Shown piece by piece: positions 1 to 9,839 of a stretch of 64,000 nt of DNA (positions within the stretch are counted from its first letter, which is position 1; each line of letters opens with the position of its first letter). Source of the DNA: Branchipolynoe longqiensis (taxonomy: Eukaryota > Annelida > Polychaeta > Phyllodocida > Polynoidae); NCBI GenBank assembly GCA_030323885.1, contig JASIRB010000109.1, positions 124,001 to 188,000 on the forward strand. Direction: 5' to 3'. The position numbers and the translations under genes are program-made. Below the pieces are notes generated by a model, which saw nothing but the letters and a program-made list of their open reading frames with translations, was not told the DNA's origin and made no database searches.

Positions 1-346
1 CCTGAGGGCATTGTCTCTCTCTCTACTTTCATTCTTTATACTCTTCCTTTCTCTCATTGCCTGTATTGATTTCATTATAGCCTGCCTACACAACCACAGA
101 TGCCAGCTGACGACTTTACAACACTTTGGGGTTTGTGGTTAACTTTATACACATATTTAATATTTAAAAACGTTGTAACTTTCTTAATATTGATCACACA
201 AATATGAATATTGTACCTTATTGATAATAATTGTAAGCCCATTTCATTGATGTAAAAAAAGGTGAATGTACGGTGCTGTGGAGTAGTAGCAATTTGCGGC
301 ATTACGATTTTGCGAAGTTAAGATAACTTTAACTTAAAATAATCGC
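1..346. other. No recognisable gene
   Basis: The first ~60 bases are pyrimidine-rich and the rest is AT-rich. I see no domain, tRNA-like box or inverted terminus. Short open frames here look incidental. Confidence 0.5.
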
Positions 347-450
347 GACCGCTTGCGGCGAGTAAACAACCGTATGGTGATCGTAACCCACTGTACGGTC
401 ACCATACGGTCTGGCCGATGTGGCGACATACGGTCGCCGCAAGCACGCCG
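347..450. repeat. Hairpin-forming inverted repeat (fold-back, possible MITE end)
   Basis: GCTTGCGGCGAG near 352 is answered by GTCGCCGCAAGC near 437. Inside it, CCGTATGGTGATCGTA is answered by TACGGTCACCATACGG. The result is a nested imperfect palindrome of ~100 bp. Its GC content is much higher than its AT-rich flanks. It resembles the short-word-rich interiors of the M1 MITEs elsewhere here, but I cannot fix its outer ends. Confidence 0.55.
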
Positions 451-500
451 TAACGCATTTGTGACCGAGGGATTAAGAATCTGGTCACGTGATTTTACCA

Positions 501-924
501 AAGTAAAGTAAACTTTGTTTTATTTAATGACGCCTCTAGAGCACATTGATTTTTGTTATTGTATCATCGGCTATTGGATGTCAAACATATAGTCATTCTT
601 ACATACTTCTTTGGAGGAACCCCGTCCTGATATGAACTTAGATGTTGCTAGGACGTAAAACAACAACAAACAAACAACTCTTTGGAGGAAACCCACTGCC
701 GCCATATATGCTACTCTTTCCGATAAACAGCAAGGGTTTTTTTATATCCACTTTCCCACAGACAGGACAGCACATACCACAGCCTTTGATGAACCAGTTG
801 TGGAGAACTGGTTGGAACGGAAAATAGTCCAAACTGCAAATGGGTCCACTGAGAAAGATCGATTGGATGATCGACAGCTTAACAGGTGGACACTCTAGCA
901 CCTGAGCTACGTCCCGCTCCCTCA
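501..924 (-). mobile_element. SINE-C, near full length, with TSD and a nested tail-only insertion
   Basis: Reading the minus strand, the tRNA-like head (GTAGCTCAGGTGCTAGAG, an A-box) lies near 905. The body follows, with the 3' part at GCTCTAGAGGCGTCATTAAA near 520-540. TSDs are TGATTTTACCA (490-500) and TGATTTTATCA (925-935), one mismatch. A 59-bp SINE-A/B tail sits inside at 620-678. The tRNA-like head implies past RNA polymerase III transcription and LINE-driven retroposition. Confidence 0.85.
620..678 (+). mobile_element. Tail-only retroposon (tail-1), 59 bp, own TSD
   Basis: It contains only the 3' hairpin (GTCCTGATATG ... TGCTAGGAC) and the CAAACAAAC tail of SINE-A. It is flanked by TCTTTGGAGGAA at 608-619 and 679-690. 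Other SINE-C copies show the uninterrupted site, so this is a separate insertion and not a recombination scar. Confidence 0.85.
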
Positions 925-1013
925 TGATTTTATCATGTATTCCTCACTTGAATCTCTTAATATAATTAAATATAATTAAAGATCACATTTAGCGTTAGAC
1001 TGGTATATTTTAG

Positions 1014-1130
1014 CTCGAGCCCAGTAGGTCGAGCGCAGTAGGTCGAGTCCAGTAGATCGAGCCCAGTAGGTCGAGCCCAGTAGGTCGAGCCCAGTAGGTC
1101 GAGCTCAGTAGGTCGAGCCCAGTAGGTCGG
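1014..1130. repeat. 14-bp minisatellite, about 8 units
   Basis: The unit is CGAGCCCAGTAGGT with one- or two-base variants (CGAGCGCAGTAGGT, CGAGCTCAGTAGGT). The array ends in GGTCGGGATTGG. The open reading through it on the minus strand comes from the repeat and is not a gene. Confidence 0.9.
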
Positions 1131-1309
1131 GATTGGTCTGTCCGTCATCTGACTCCAAGTACCCGATGACTATTATTATTAGTTTGTGACGTCACACAGT
1201 GAGCGGAAGGGTTGACTTATATAAGTTATAAGGCATATTCAAAGGGCTTCAAATTTACTTTTAAGTAATACTAGTAGTCGGCTTTGCACTACATTCCAAG
1301 TCTGCGATA

Positions 1310-1601
1310 TTTTTTTCTTGAAGATTTATACTGCCTATCATGGATCAGTCTGAATAGACTTGTTTTCACCATTAGACAGTTTTTCCTACACTTTAACGAC
1401 CCAAGGGATTTTTAACCGCCCACACCACATAGACATGGTATGAGAGCAACTGGCCTTTGATGACGCTGTAAGTTATACACAGCGGTGGAAATCCAAATTG
1501 ACAGAGGTGGGGGCACAGGGAATCGAACCACTGACCTTCAGATTAGGAGTCCGACCAAGAAAAAAAGTCAGACACTCTAACCACTCCACCACAGAGAACG
1601 C
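1310..1601 (-). mobile_element. SINE-D copy
   Basis: The minus strand starts with TTCTCTGTGGTGGAGTGG (A-box-like). It has a B-box GTGGTTCGATTCC near 1535, then the GGATTTCCACCGCTGTG body. It ends in CAGTATAAATCTTCAAG plus an A-run. Six related copies or pieces occur in the window. I find no convincing TSD. Confidence 0.8.
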
Positions 1602-1766
1602 CACCTATGTCACTGAAGACAGTCATTGGGCCAAATAATAATATTAATAATGTTGGTGATCGTTCTTTTGAACACACAAATTAGGGTTGTGCGGGCAATT
1701 TTTATTTTTATTTATATATTTTGTTCTGGCGTATGATGTAGACATAATACATAACTATCTATAGAC

Positions 1767-2315
1767 GTGTTTACACGGGCGAATTAAAACGCTTCATATA
1801 AAACCACTTGCCTAGATCGATTTACATTTGCCATGTAAACACGACGCTGAGGCATTTTAGGGCTGAATGGCTTCATATAAATCTCTATATGTAAACCACT
1901 TTGCGAGGTAGTATAGATGAAGCGATCTAGCTTAAGCGCGTCACACGCATGCACAGTCGAGACCTTAGTTTGTTGACTTTCCGGTCGATCAAAAGCGCAT
2001 ATTATAGAATTTGGTCTATGAACCTGCTAGAGGTGCACATATATTTTTTTCATGATTTATTTTATGGTTTTCACTGCCCAGCAGAAGTTTTGACCATTCC
2101 AAACCAATACGATTCAGTCCATACATATCTAGGTCGAACCCACACTCTCTCGTGGCGACGTCGATGAACCCAAACTGGCGCTGGTTAGTCTGGACTTGCT
2201 CATGCACAAATATCGATTTCCGCCTTCAAACTAATTGCGTGTAAACGCGCCACTACATCGCTTCATATAAATCGCTTTGTCTATAGATCGTTTTACATTT
2301 GCCCGTGTAAACACA
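1767..2315. mobile_element. MITE-like element with ~20-bp imperfect terminal inverted repeats
   Basis: The left end GTGTTTACACGGGCGAA is answered by TTTGCCCGTGTAAACAC on the right. CGCTTCATATAAA motifs recur inside both arms. It has no transposase-like frame. The superfamily is uncertain; hAT-like is possible. The exact TSD is not resolved. Confidence 0.6.
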
Positions 2316-2615
2316 GCTTATGTTGCACAGAATGTGTGTTTGTGAAAGGTGCATTGCTGCAAGCCCGATGCATTTTTGTCAAAGTGCTTATCAATATCTG
2401 GATGGCTTGAATCGTGATGCCCCCTAGTGTGTACTTATTGAACTAATTAAGACAATGTTGGAGTGCTTACCAATATATAGATGCCATGAATCGTGATGCC
2501 CCGTAGTGTGTACTTATTGAAGTAATTAAGACAATGTTGGAGCGCTTACCAATATATAGATGCCTTAAATCCTGATACCCCCTGGTGTGTACTTCTAGAA
2601 CTAATTAAGACAATG

Positions 2616-3069
2616 GACGTATTCAACTGGGCCTTTCTATGCGCAGATACAAATTTCTTCACCAATTCCTATTCGACTAGGACCGGAAGTGGGTTTCTAT
2701 ACGTATGAATCGAATGTGTCTTGCTGCTCCATCCATAAGGTCACATGGTGTATTTCAAGATGGCTGATATGGAAAGGTTGAAAGATTCAGTAGCTTCAGC
2801 CAATCAGAGCTGTTCTTTTTTATTGCAAATGGCTGCTCACTATGGGGGCAGGCATTTGCCAAGGAAATGAACAACTCTGATTGGTTCTTTTTTATTGCAA
2901 ATGGCGGCCCCCATAGAGGGCAGCCATTTGCAATGGAAGAGAACAGCTCTGCTTGGCTGAAACCACTGAACCCATTTGACTGGTCCTCTTTGCATTCGAA
3001 AACCAAGTTCACTGTGTAGGTGGGCGGAGCCTAAATATTGCGGATGGAAAGGTCCCAGTCGAATACGTC
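2616..3069. mobile_element. MITE with 22-bp TIRs inside the 80-bp array
   Basis: The left end GACGTATTCAACTGGGCC matches the inverted right end GGTCCCAGTCGAATACGTC. Flanks are CAATG on both sides (2611-2615, 3070-3074); a 3-bp AAT duplication fits equally well. Inside, TTCAGCCAATCAGAGCTGTT is answered by an inverted copy near 2945-2985, so most of the element folds back. It encodes no protein. Confidence 0.8.
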
Positions 3070-3142
3070 CAATGTCAAAGTGCTTACCAATATATAGAAT
3101 CCTTGAATCCTGATGCCCCCTGCTGTGTACCTTTTGAACTAA

Positions 3143-3343
3143 ATAGGATAGTCCAAGGACTTGTTGACTCAGTGTCAGGATAATGGGACTGAGTGGGATA
3201 TCAGGTCGTAGTGCCCGGGGCCTGGTCTCCCAGTGGAGCAGCGCTATAAAGTCACCATGAGTGTCCACTGTCACAAGTCGGTGCCTGTCCTGATATGACC
3301 TTAGATGTTGCCAGGATGTAAAACTCCAACAACCAACCAACTC
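3143..3343 (+). mobile_element. 5'-truncated SINE-A/B with tail-2
   Basis: It starts at AGGATAGTCCAAGGACTTG, keeps GACTGAGTGGGATATCAGG and the TATAAAGTC body block, and ends AAACTCCAACAACCAACC. The tRNA-like head is missing. Confidence 0.85.
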
Positions 3344-3376
3344 GCTTATCGATATCTGGAAGCCTTGGATCCTGAT

Positions 3377-3678
3377 TTTTTCTTGACGATTTATACTGCC
3401 TATCATGGATATGTCTGAATAGACTTCTTTTCACCATTAGACAGTTTGTCGATAGAAAGCCCGAGCCTACACTTTTACCGACCCAAAGGATTTTTAACCT
3501 CCCACACCACATAGACATGGTATGAGAACAACTGGGTTTTGATGACGCTGTAAGCTATGCACAGTGGTGGAAATCCAAATTGGCAGAGGTGGGGGCACAG
3601 GGAATCAAAACACTGACCTTCAGATTAGGAGTCTGACCTAGAAAAAAGTCAGACACTCTAACCACTCCACCACAGAGA
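3377..3678 (-). mobile_element. SINE-D copy with 8-bp TSD
   Basis: It is flanked by ATCCTGAT at 3369-3376 and 3679-3686. The host 80-bp unit elsewhere reads straight through this site (GAATCCTGATGCCCCCTG), confirming the insertion. The head is at the right, with B-box-like GATTCCCTGTGCCCCC; the tail ends in TTTATACTGCC read on the plus strand. Confidence 0.88.
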
Positions 3679-3928
3679 ATCCTGATGCCCCCTGGTGTGC
3701 ACTTATTGAACTAATTAAGACTACGTCAAAGTACTTACCGATATCTGGATCCCTTGAATGGCGGAGGCTGTGACATCCGGGTGTCGGCTGCACAGACCGT
3801 ACTGCGCAGGTGTCAGGTCTGGGAATGTCTTGCACACGGTGTTCGAATCCAGGTGTGGTTCGCGTGGGATGGCCAGCCCCAGGATATCATTCGTCTGCTT
3901 CATTCCCGACCTGCCAGACGGTGAACAG

Positions 3929-5397
3929 GTACTTAGATACAGTTACTTAGACGCAGTTACTTAGATGCAGTTACTTAGACGCAGTTAATTAGATACAGTT
4001 TCTTAGATACAGTTACCTAGATACAGTTACTTAGATGCAGTTACTTAGATACAGTTAGTTAGATACAGTTACTGAGATGCATTTACTTAGCCACAGTTAT
4101 TTAGATACAGTTACTGAGATGCAGTTACTTAGATACAGTTACTTAGATACAGTTACTTAGATACAGTTACTGAGACACAGTTACTTAGATGCAGTTACTT
4201 ACATACAGTTACTTACATAGAGTTACTTAGATACAGTTACTTAGATGCAGTTACTTAGATACAGTTACTGAGATACAGTTACTTAGATACAGTTACTTAG
4301 ATGCAGTTACCTAGATACAGTTACTTAGATACAGTTACTTAGATGCAGTTACTTAGATACAGTTACTTAGATACAGTTACCTAGATACAGTTACTTAGAT
4401 GCAGTTACTTAGATACGTGTACTTAGATACAGTTACTTAGATGTAGTTACTTAGATGCAGTTACTTAGATGCAGTTACTTAGATACAGTTACTTAGATAC
4501 AGTTACTTAGATGCAGTTAATTAGATGCAGTTACTTAGTTACTTAGATACAGTTACTTAGATACAGTTACTTAGATAGTTACTTAGATACAGTTACCTAG
4601 ATACAGTTACTTAGATACAGTTACTTAGATACAGTTACCTAGATACAGTTATTTCGATACAGTAACCTAGATACAGTTACTTAGATGCAGTTACTTAGGT
4701 GCAGATACTTAGATACAGTTACTTAGATGCAGTTACTTAGATAGAGTTACTTAGATACAGTTACTTAGATACCGTTACTTAGATACAGTTACTTAGATGC
4801 AGTTAATTAGATGCAGTTACTTAGATAGGTACTTAGATACAGTTACTTAGATACAGTTACTTAGATAGTTACTTAGGTACAGTTACTTAGATACAGTTAC
4901 TTAGATACAGTTACTTAGACAGTTACTTAGACACAGTTACTTAGATACAGTTACTTAGATAGTTACTTAGATACAGTTACCTAGATACAGTTACTTAGAT
5001 ACAGTTACTTAGATACAGTTACCTAGATACAGTTATTTAGATACAGTTACCTAGATACAGTTACTTAGATGCAGTTACTTAGGTACAGATACTTAGATAC
5101 AGTTACTTAGATACAGTTACTTAGATGTAGTTACTTAGATGCAGTTAGTTAAATACAGTTACTTAGATGCAGTTAATTAGATGCAGTTACTTAGATAGTT
5201 ACTTAGATACAGTTACTTAGATACAGTTACTTAGATGCAGTTACTTAGATACAGTTACTTAGATACAGTTACTTAGATACAGTTACTTAGATACCGTTAC
5301 TTAGATGGAGTTACTTAGATACAATTACTTAGATACAGTTACTTAGATACATTTACTTACATAGTTACTTAGATACAGTTACCTAGATACAGTTACA
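3929..5397. repeat. 14-bp satellite array, ~105 units, with higher-order structure
   Basis: The basic unit is AGTTACTTAGATAC. Variants end GATGC, and 10-12-bp deletion units also occur. Landmarks such as GGTGCAGATACTTAG (~4698) and GGTACAGATACTTAG (~5082) recur 384 bp apart with similar neighbours, showing amplification of multi-unit blocks. Both strands are stop-rich, so no reading frame is maintained. Confidence 0.95.
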
Positions 5398-5559
5398 GGG
5401 AATTTGAAATCTTTACACCGCGTCCGTTTAATATGGATATTCCGTCTTGCCTCCTACTACCCACTGAGAGTCCGTCCGGCCTTTCAGAGAGAGTCTCGCC
5501 AGTTCGACCCGAGCCACCCTGCTCTTAGCACAACCTCGACAAGTCGCGTCTCTCACCCT

Positions 5560-5726
5560 GTTACCATGGTTACAGACCCAAATCATCGTAAAACAAATGG
5601 CGTCCCACCAAAGGTGAAACAGACGGAGTGGGTTTAGGTTGGTTGGTTGTTTGTTGGAGCTTGACATCCTGGCAACATCTAAGGTCATATCAGGACAGGT
5701 GGGGTTAGGTCAGTGAACTGCTTCCA
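5560..5726. repeat. Composite dispersed repeat, copy 1 (second copy at 6662-6815)
   Basis: CATCGTAAAACAAATGGCGT through GAACTGCTTCC is shared with 6662-6815. Both copies contain a minus-strand SINE tail-2 at the same internal site (5640-5698 and 6736-6790), flanked by GTGGGTTTAGGT-type duplications. The composite was therefore copied after the tail inserted. Confidence 0.75.
5640..5698 (-). mobile_element. Tail-only retroposon (tail-2), TSD with one mismatch
   Basis: GTGGGTTTAGGT (5628-5639) and GTGGGGTTAGGT (5699-5710) flank 59 bp. That stretch is only the SINE 3' hairpin plus the CAACAAACAACC-type tail. Confidence 0.75.
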
Positions 5727-5749
5727 AAAAAGAAAGTTTGTTTTATTTA

Positions 5750-6098
5750 AAGTTGCGTAGTCCGATGGTTTTGGATTTCTGTATTTTTTCTGAGATAAAT
5801 ATATTAGATCGATCACTAGTATCTACTTTACATTAGTTGAAAGTTACTTTTATTTTAAATGGTAAACTTTTAATATATTTTGAGTGCAAACATGTAAAAT
5901 TAGTTTTGGCAAGCCTGCCAAAACTCTGACACCATAGACTTCTGCAGGAACAGGTTCTGTTAAATTGACTCGGTATTGCCTTCTACGCAGAAATAAATGC
6001 TTCATAAGTGCATCAGTATCTAAGTTAGATATGTAAAATCAAATCTAGATAATTGGTTTGGTTTTGAAAATTTGATATTTCATCGGACCATGCAGCTT
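5750..6098. mobile_element. M2 MITE, first of a tandem pair
   Basis: The ends are AAGTTGCGTAGTCCGATG and CATCGGACCATGCAGCTT, with TA on each side (5748-5749, 6099-6100). The AT-rich interior includes TTGACTCGGTATTGCCTTC. It is non-coding. TA duplication and TIR style suggest a Tc1/mariner-type origin (inference). Confidence 0.8.
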
Positions 6099-6100
6099 TA

Positions 6101-6451
6101 AAATTGCATACTCCGATTGTTTTTCTTTTTTTTTTCATTTTTCTGAGATTAATAAATTAATTTGATTGTTATATTCTACCTGACTTTAGTTTGAAGTAAT
6201 TTCTATTTTAAAGGGCTAACTTTTGAGATATTTGAAGTGTAAATGTGTCAAATTAGTTTGGGCAAGCACACTAAAACTCTTACACCATTGACTTTTGGAA
6301 TAACAGGTTCTATTAAATTGACTCGGTATTCCCTTCTATCTGACATCAAATACTCACTAAGTGCATCAGTATCTAAGTTAGATATCTAGAATCAAATCTA
6401 CATAATTGTTTTGGTTTTGAAAATTTGATGCTTCATCGGACTATGCAACTT
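6101..6451. mobile_element. M2 MITE, second of a tandem pair
   Basis: It is the same orientation and nearly the same length as the first copy, with interior TTGACTCGGTATTCCCTTC. The right end CATCGGACTATGCAACTT is followed by TA and then SINE-C. It shares the central TA with its neighbour. Confidence 0.8.
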
Positions 6452-6661
6452 TAACAACGCCTCTAGAGGGCATTGATTTTTATCATCGTCTATTGGACAT
6501 CGAACATATATGGTCATTCTGATATATTTCTTTGATGGAAACCTGCTTCCGCCACATAAGCTACTCTTTCCGATAAGCAGCAAGGGGACTTTTATATCCA
6601 CTTTCCCACAGATAGGACAGCACACACCACAGCCTTTGATGAACCAGTTGTGGACCACTGG

Positions 6662-6815
6662 TTCATTTAGAGACCCACATCATCGTAAAACAAATGGCGT
6701 CCCAACAAAGGTCACATGGCACAGTGGGTCTAGGTTGGTTGGTTGTTGGAGTTTGACGTCCTGGCAACATCTAAGGTCATATCCCGACAGGTGGGTTTAG
6801 GTAAATGAACTGCTT
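6662..6815. repeat. Composite dispersed repeat, copy 2, with embedded tail-2
   Basis: It aligns with 5560-5726, including the embedded minus-strand SINE tail at 6736-6790. The flanking duplications are GTGGGTCTAGGT and GTGGGTTTAGGT. Confidence 0.75.
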
Positions 6816-6827
6816 CCCGATCGCCAG

Positions 6828-7033
6828 GTTGTTTGTTTGTGTGTTGGGGTTTTACATGCTAGCAACATTTACGGTTATATCAGGACGGGTACAGACTTGT
6901 GAAAGTGCGCACTCTATGGTTACTTTATAGTGCTGCCCCACTGGGAGACCAGGCCGCCAGCATCATGACCTGATATCCCACTCAGTCACATTATCCTGAT
7001 ACTGAGCAAGCCAGTCCTTGTTCTATCCTAATA
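6828..7033 (-). mobile_element. SINE-A/B, head missing
   Basis: On the minus strand the tail (GTTGCTAGCATGTAAAACCC) precedes the GACAGT/TATAAAGT body and the ACTCAGTCACATTATCC block. It stops near CTATCCTAATAATAC, before the B-box. Confidence 0.8.
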
Positions 7034-7074
7034 ATACTCTTATTACTGTTTTTACTATTATTATTACTGTAATT

Positions 7075-7165
7075 CATCATCATCATCACCATCACAACCA
7101 TAGCTATCATCATTATCATCATCGTCACCTTTATCATCATCATCATCGTAATCATCATCCTCTGC
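7075..7165. repeat. Imperfect CAT/ATC microsatellite
   Basis: A run of CAT trinucleotides with CAC and CGT interruptions. The apparent His-rich frame is a by-product. From 7170 to 7775 I see no recognisable feature. Confidence 0.85.
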
Positions 7166-7775
7166 CACAAAGGTATCAATTTATTGGGTACCATGGGGAG
7201 GCTAATGACTAACACGTGTAAATATATATATACATAAACAATCATGTAAACAATACCTAGAGGTGGGAAATGAAATCACCAAAATCCAGCAAACGGAAAT
7301 GGAAATAACCCCCTATGGGCGCCGCCATTTGTAAACTCAGAAACGGAAATTGCTTGTTCCTCCATGCTACTCTGCAGCGACCCTGTCAAGGTATTAAGTC
7401 CATAGGCCCAATTGACGGTATTCGGGGTCAGCTATTGGTTAATAATATATCAAAACAAAAGCCCGCTGCCATAGAATTTGCCGAGACATGCAGTTCAAAG
7501 CTTAGATTTTATTCAAAATTAAAAGAAATAAATAACAATTTGGCATAAACATGGATGCACAAATGAAATATTAATAGTTTACTCCACGGAAACGACGGCC
7601 GTATTCGGGTCACCCGAGTTGATAGAATTTCAAATCGAACACCGAGAGTGGAGTAAAAAAAAATCATAAAATACTTTGCTGTAGTTATATCGGTGGGTCG
7701 TCCTAAGCATTGCTTATTCATTGGTTGTAAGATTGTATAATCTGTGTAAAAGCATAGGTTAAATAATAATATTAC

Positions 7776-7857
7776 AGAATAAAGGTTGAACCTATCTCAC
7801 CATGAATATGGCCTGTGTCACCATTGCTGCATAGAGTAGCCATCAATCAATCATCAT
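7776..7857 (+). mobile_element. LINE 3' tail fragment, ATCA-type
   Basis: GTGAATATGGCCTGTGTCAC then CATCAATCAATCATC. The same ending closes the LINE pseudogene at 34741-35367 (minus strand). This is best read as a severely 5'-truncated LINE copy. Confidence 0.65.
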
Positions 7858-7936
7858 AAGCATTGCCATCATCATTTTTCTTCCTTTTTTTTCCTTTTAT
7901 AAATATTACTTTTTGTTAGTTGTTGTTATTATTAGT

Positions 7937-8335
7937 TTAGTTTAGTTTAGTTTAGTTCAGTTCGAGGATGTGGTGCTCAGGCCAGGTCGTTGACTCCGCC
8001 TTGGTCAGCTAGTGTGGATGCAGTGGTCATTGCGGGCAGCTTTGTCATTTCCAGCAATGAGTTGGTGTCCGTTATTGTCAGATTTGCATATCCTGGGATT
8101 CTTGGTAGATCTGGGATGGTTCGGAGATATTTGTCCAGTTTGTGTTTGAAGCTGTCTGTGCTGCAGTCTGTCTTGTTTCTTATGTCTTGTGGCATGCTAT
8201 TGAAGAGGTCTGGTCCACACACCATGAAGCTTCCTTCTCTGATTGTTTTGATCGCACAGCTAGCTTGTGACTCTATTTTTTTAAATCCTACAGAGTCTTC
8301 CCTTCCTTTGAGATATATGGTTATTTTATTCCTGG
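7937..8335 (-). pseudogene. 3' end of a non-LTR retrotransposon ORF2 (C-terminal region)
   Basis: The minus-strand frame from ~8335 down to 7977 encodes a C-terminal module typical of invertebrate jockey/CR1-group LINEs. GSFMVCGPDLFNSMPQDIRN is followed by SFKHKLDKYLRTIPD, then a stop. The family consensus, from memory, is 'GPxLFNSLPxxIRN ... FKxxLDKYL'. After the stop an (AACTA)n tail ends at ~7937. Reverse transcriptase and endonuclease domains are absent. It is an ordinary 5'-truncated, dead copy. Confidence 0.75.
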
Positions 8336-8339
8336 GTTG

Positions 8340-8560
8340 GGCACTTTTCCTTCTATTATTATTTGTTGTTATTATTATTTTATATATTTTTTATATATTT
8401 TTTAATTTGTTATTATTATTATTTGTTTTTTTAATTATTATTTTTATTTATTATTATTATTATTTGTTATTATAATCATCATCATCATCATCATCATTAT
8501 TATTATCATTATTATTATTATCATTATTATTATTATTATTATTATTCCTGTTGCTAGTTT
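8340..8560. repeat. TTA/ATT and ATC microsatellites
   Basis: An AT-rich run of TTATTATTA with a CATCATCATC block near 8478. It shows low complexity on both strands. Confidence 0.85.
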
Positions 8561-8919
8561 TTAAAAGTGTTTTTTAACAAATATACTTAGATATCAGTGC
8601 GCGCATCAAACATTTATTGCTGAGAAGAAGGGAACACCAAGTTAAATTAATAGAATAGAAATTAATAACAAAAATTGTTACTGCTGAAGTCTATGGTGTT
8701 CAGCCTTTCGACACGCATGTCAATATTAAATTAGCGGGTTTTCATTTAAAATATGTTCAAAGTTAGCCATTGACGATACAAGTTACTTCAACTTCAAGCA
8801 GAAGGAAAATGGACTATAATAATCAACATAATATATTTATCTAAAACAAATATGGTTGATACTCAAAACCATCAGATTATACAAATTAAAGCTTACTTGA
8901 ATGTCTTTGACAAATATTT

Positions 8920-9056
8920 GATTGTGTGCTTTTACACTCTTAAAAGTAATGGTTTAACGAAAATGGACAGAATACAAGTTAAGCACTTTTCGCCGTGAAT
9001 ATGGCCTTTGTTGCCGACATGGCGTAAAAGAACCACCAATCAATCAATCAATCAAT
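8920..9056 (+). mobile_element. 5'-truncated LINE 3' UTR with ATCA tail
   Basis: GCTTTTACACTCTTAAAAGTAATGG, written in pieces (GCTTTTACACTC, AAAAGTAATGG), leads to CCGTGAATATGGCC, GCCGACATGGCGTAAAAG and (CAAT)n. The 34741-34920 LINE UTR on the other strand has the same order of blocks. From 9057 to 9380 I see no supported feature. Confidence 0.65.
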
Positions 9057-9381
9057 TCTTATTTGTTCATATTGGTGACAGCAGCTGAATTCTCAAGATT
9101 CTTTTCTTCTTGTCGTCCCCTCAGATTTGACAGAACCATGGATAAACTCTGGCTTCGAGCGGTTAATAAAGTTTACGCCAAAACACTGTGGGCACCTGGA
9201 GCAGTTACGTAAGGTAAGCAGGTAGATGAGGTTTTTACCATTCGAGGGAATACAGTAACACTGAGACAGGTAGCTGGCCATGGACGGTGCAGGGCACGCA
9301 GTTGCAGAACCACAAGTAATGGTTGGAGATGAACACCGCAGGAGATATATTGTGCATGGAAACTTTTTTGGGGGGATACAT

Positions 9382-9609
9382 TAGTTGATTAAGCAGGGGA
9401 AATTTCAGACGGAAACAATTAATTAGTCTTCCTCATTCCACTGCTCCTTGTCCATGCCTAGTAATGCTGAACGCCAGGCTAGGTAGCGACAAGTATAAAT
9501 GTTTAAGTCATTGGTTTGACTCGGTCAGGGTTCGAACCCACAAGTTTGAATCCCATGACCTACCAGAATGGGAGGCGACTGCTCAACTCATTTGGCTATC
9601 ACGTCTGGT
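9382..9609 (-). mobile_element. SINE with head A and tail-3
   Basis: The head (ACCAGACGTGATAGCC on the minus strand) is at 9590-9609 and the B-box GGTTCGAACCC is near 9530. It leads through GGCGTTCAGCATTACTAGG directly into GCAGTGGAATGAGGAAGACT and the CCCTGCTTAATCAAC tail. The A/B body after GGACAAGGA is missing, making this a short chimeric subfamily (compare 50584-50712). Confidence 0.75.
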
Positions 9610-9839
9610 CTTCCATTATTAGATGTGTATAATTCTTACACATCATATATATCTATGCCGAATTTCCTGATATGTATATTGTGCGTTTATGCTCTGTGTA
9701 ATGAATTATGTGAATATGAACAAAGGTGGTTGCGGATGTGTCGCCACCTGATGAGAGAGCCACAAACCTCATTCCTACCAAGTAAAGAGGTACCGTGATT
9801 TAAACTTCAACACAAACCTTGGTGCTGAGACTTGTAATA

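Larger units (their letters stand above)
2380..3765. repeat. ~80-bp tandem repeat interrupted by three transposons
   Basis: The unit runs from GTGCTTACCAATATATAGAT through TCCTGATGCCCCCTGGTG to AACTAATTAAGACAATG. Units lie at ~2380-2460, 2461-2540, 2541-2615, 3070-3142, then 3344-3376 continuing at 3679-3760. The gaps are a TIR element (2616-3069), a SINE fragment (3143-3343) and a SINE-D (3377-3678). Confidence 0.85.
5728..6661 (-). mobile_element. SINE-C split by a tandem pair of M2 MITEs
   Basis: The 3' extremity of a SINE-C (AAGTTTGTTTTATTTA, 5733-5749) and the rest (ACAACGCCTCTAGAGG, from 6454) are separated by 5750-6451. The head-proximal part is missing beyond the ACTGGTT block at ~6661. 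Joining the two edges gives the ordinary SINE-C sequence seen at 17750 and 38485. Confidence 0.85.

Noticed and set aside
3929..5397. Telomere-like repeat
   Set aside because: The 14-bp AGTTACTTAGATAC unit does not resemble TTAGGG-type telomeric repeats beyond the TTAG word, and the array is interstitial.
9093..9281. 62-codon minus-strand frame with several cysteines
   Set aside because: Too short; no recognisable cysteine pattern, homologue or splice context that I can support.
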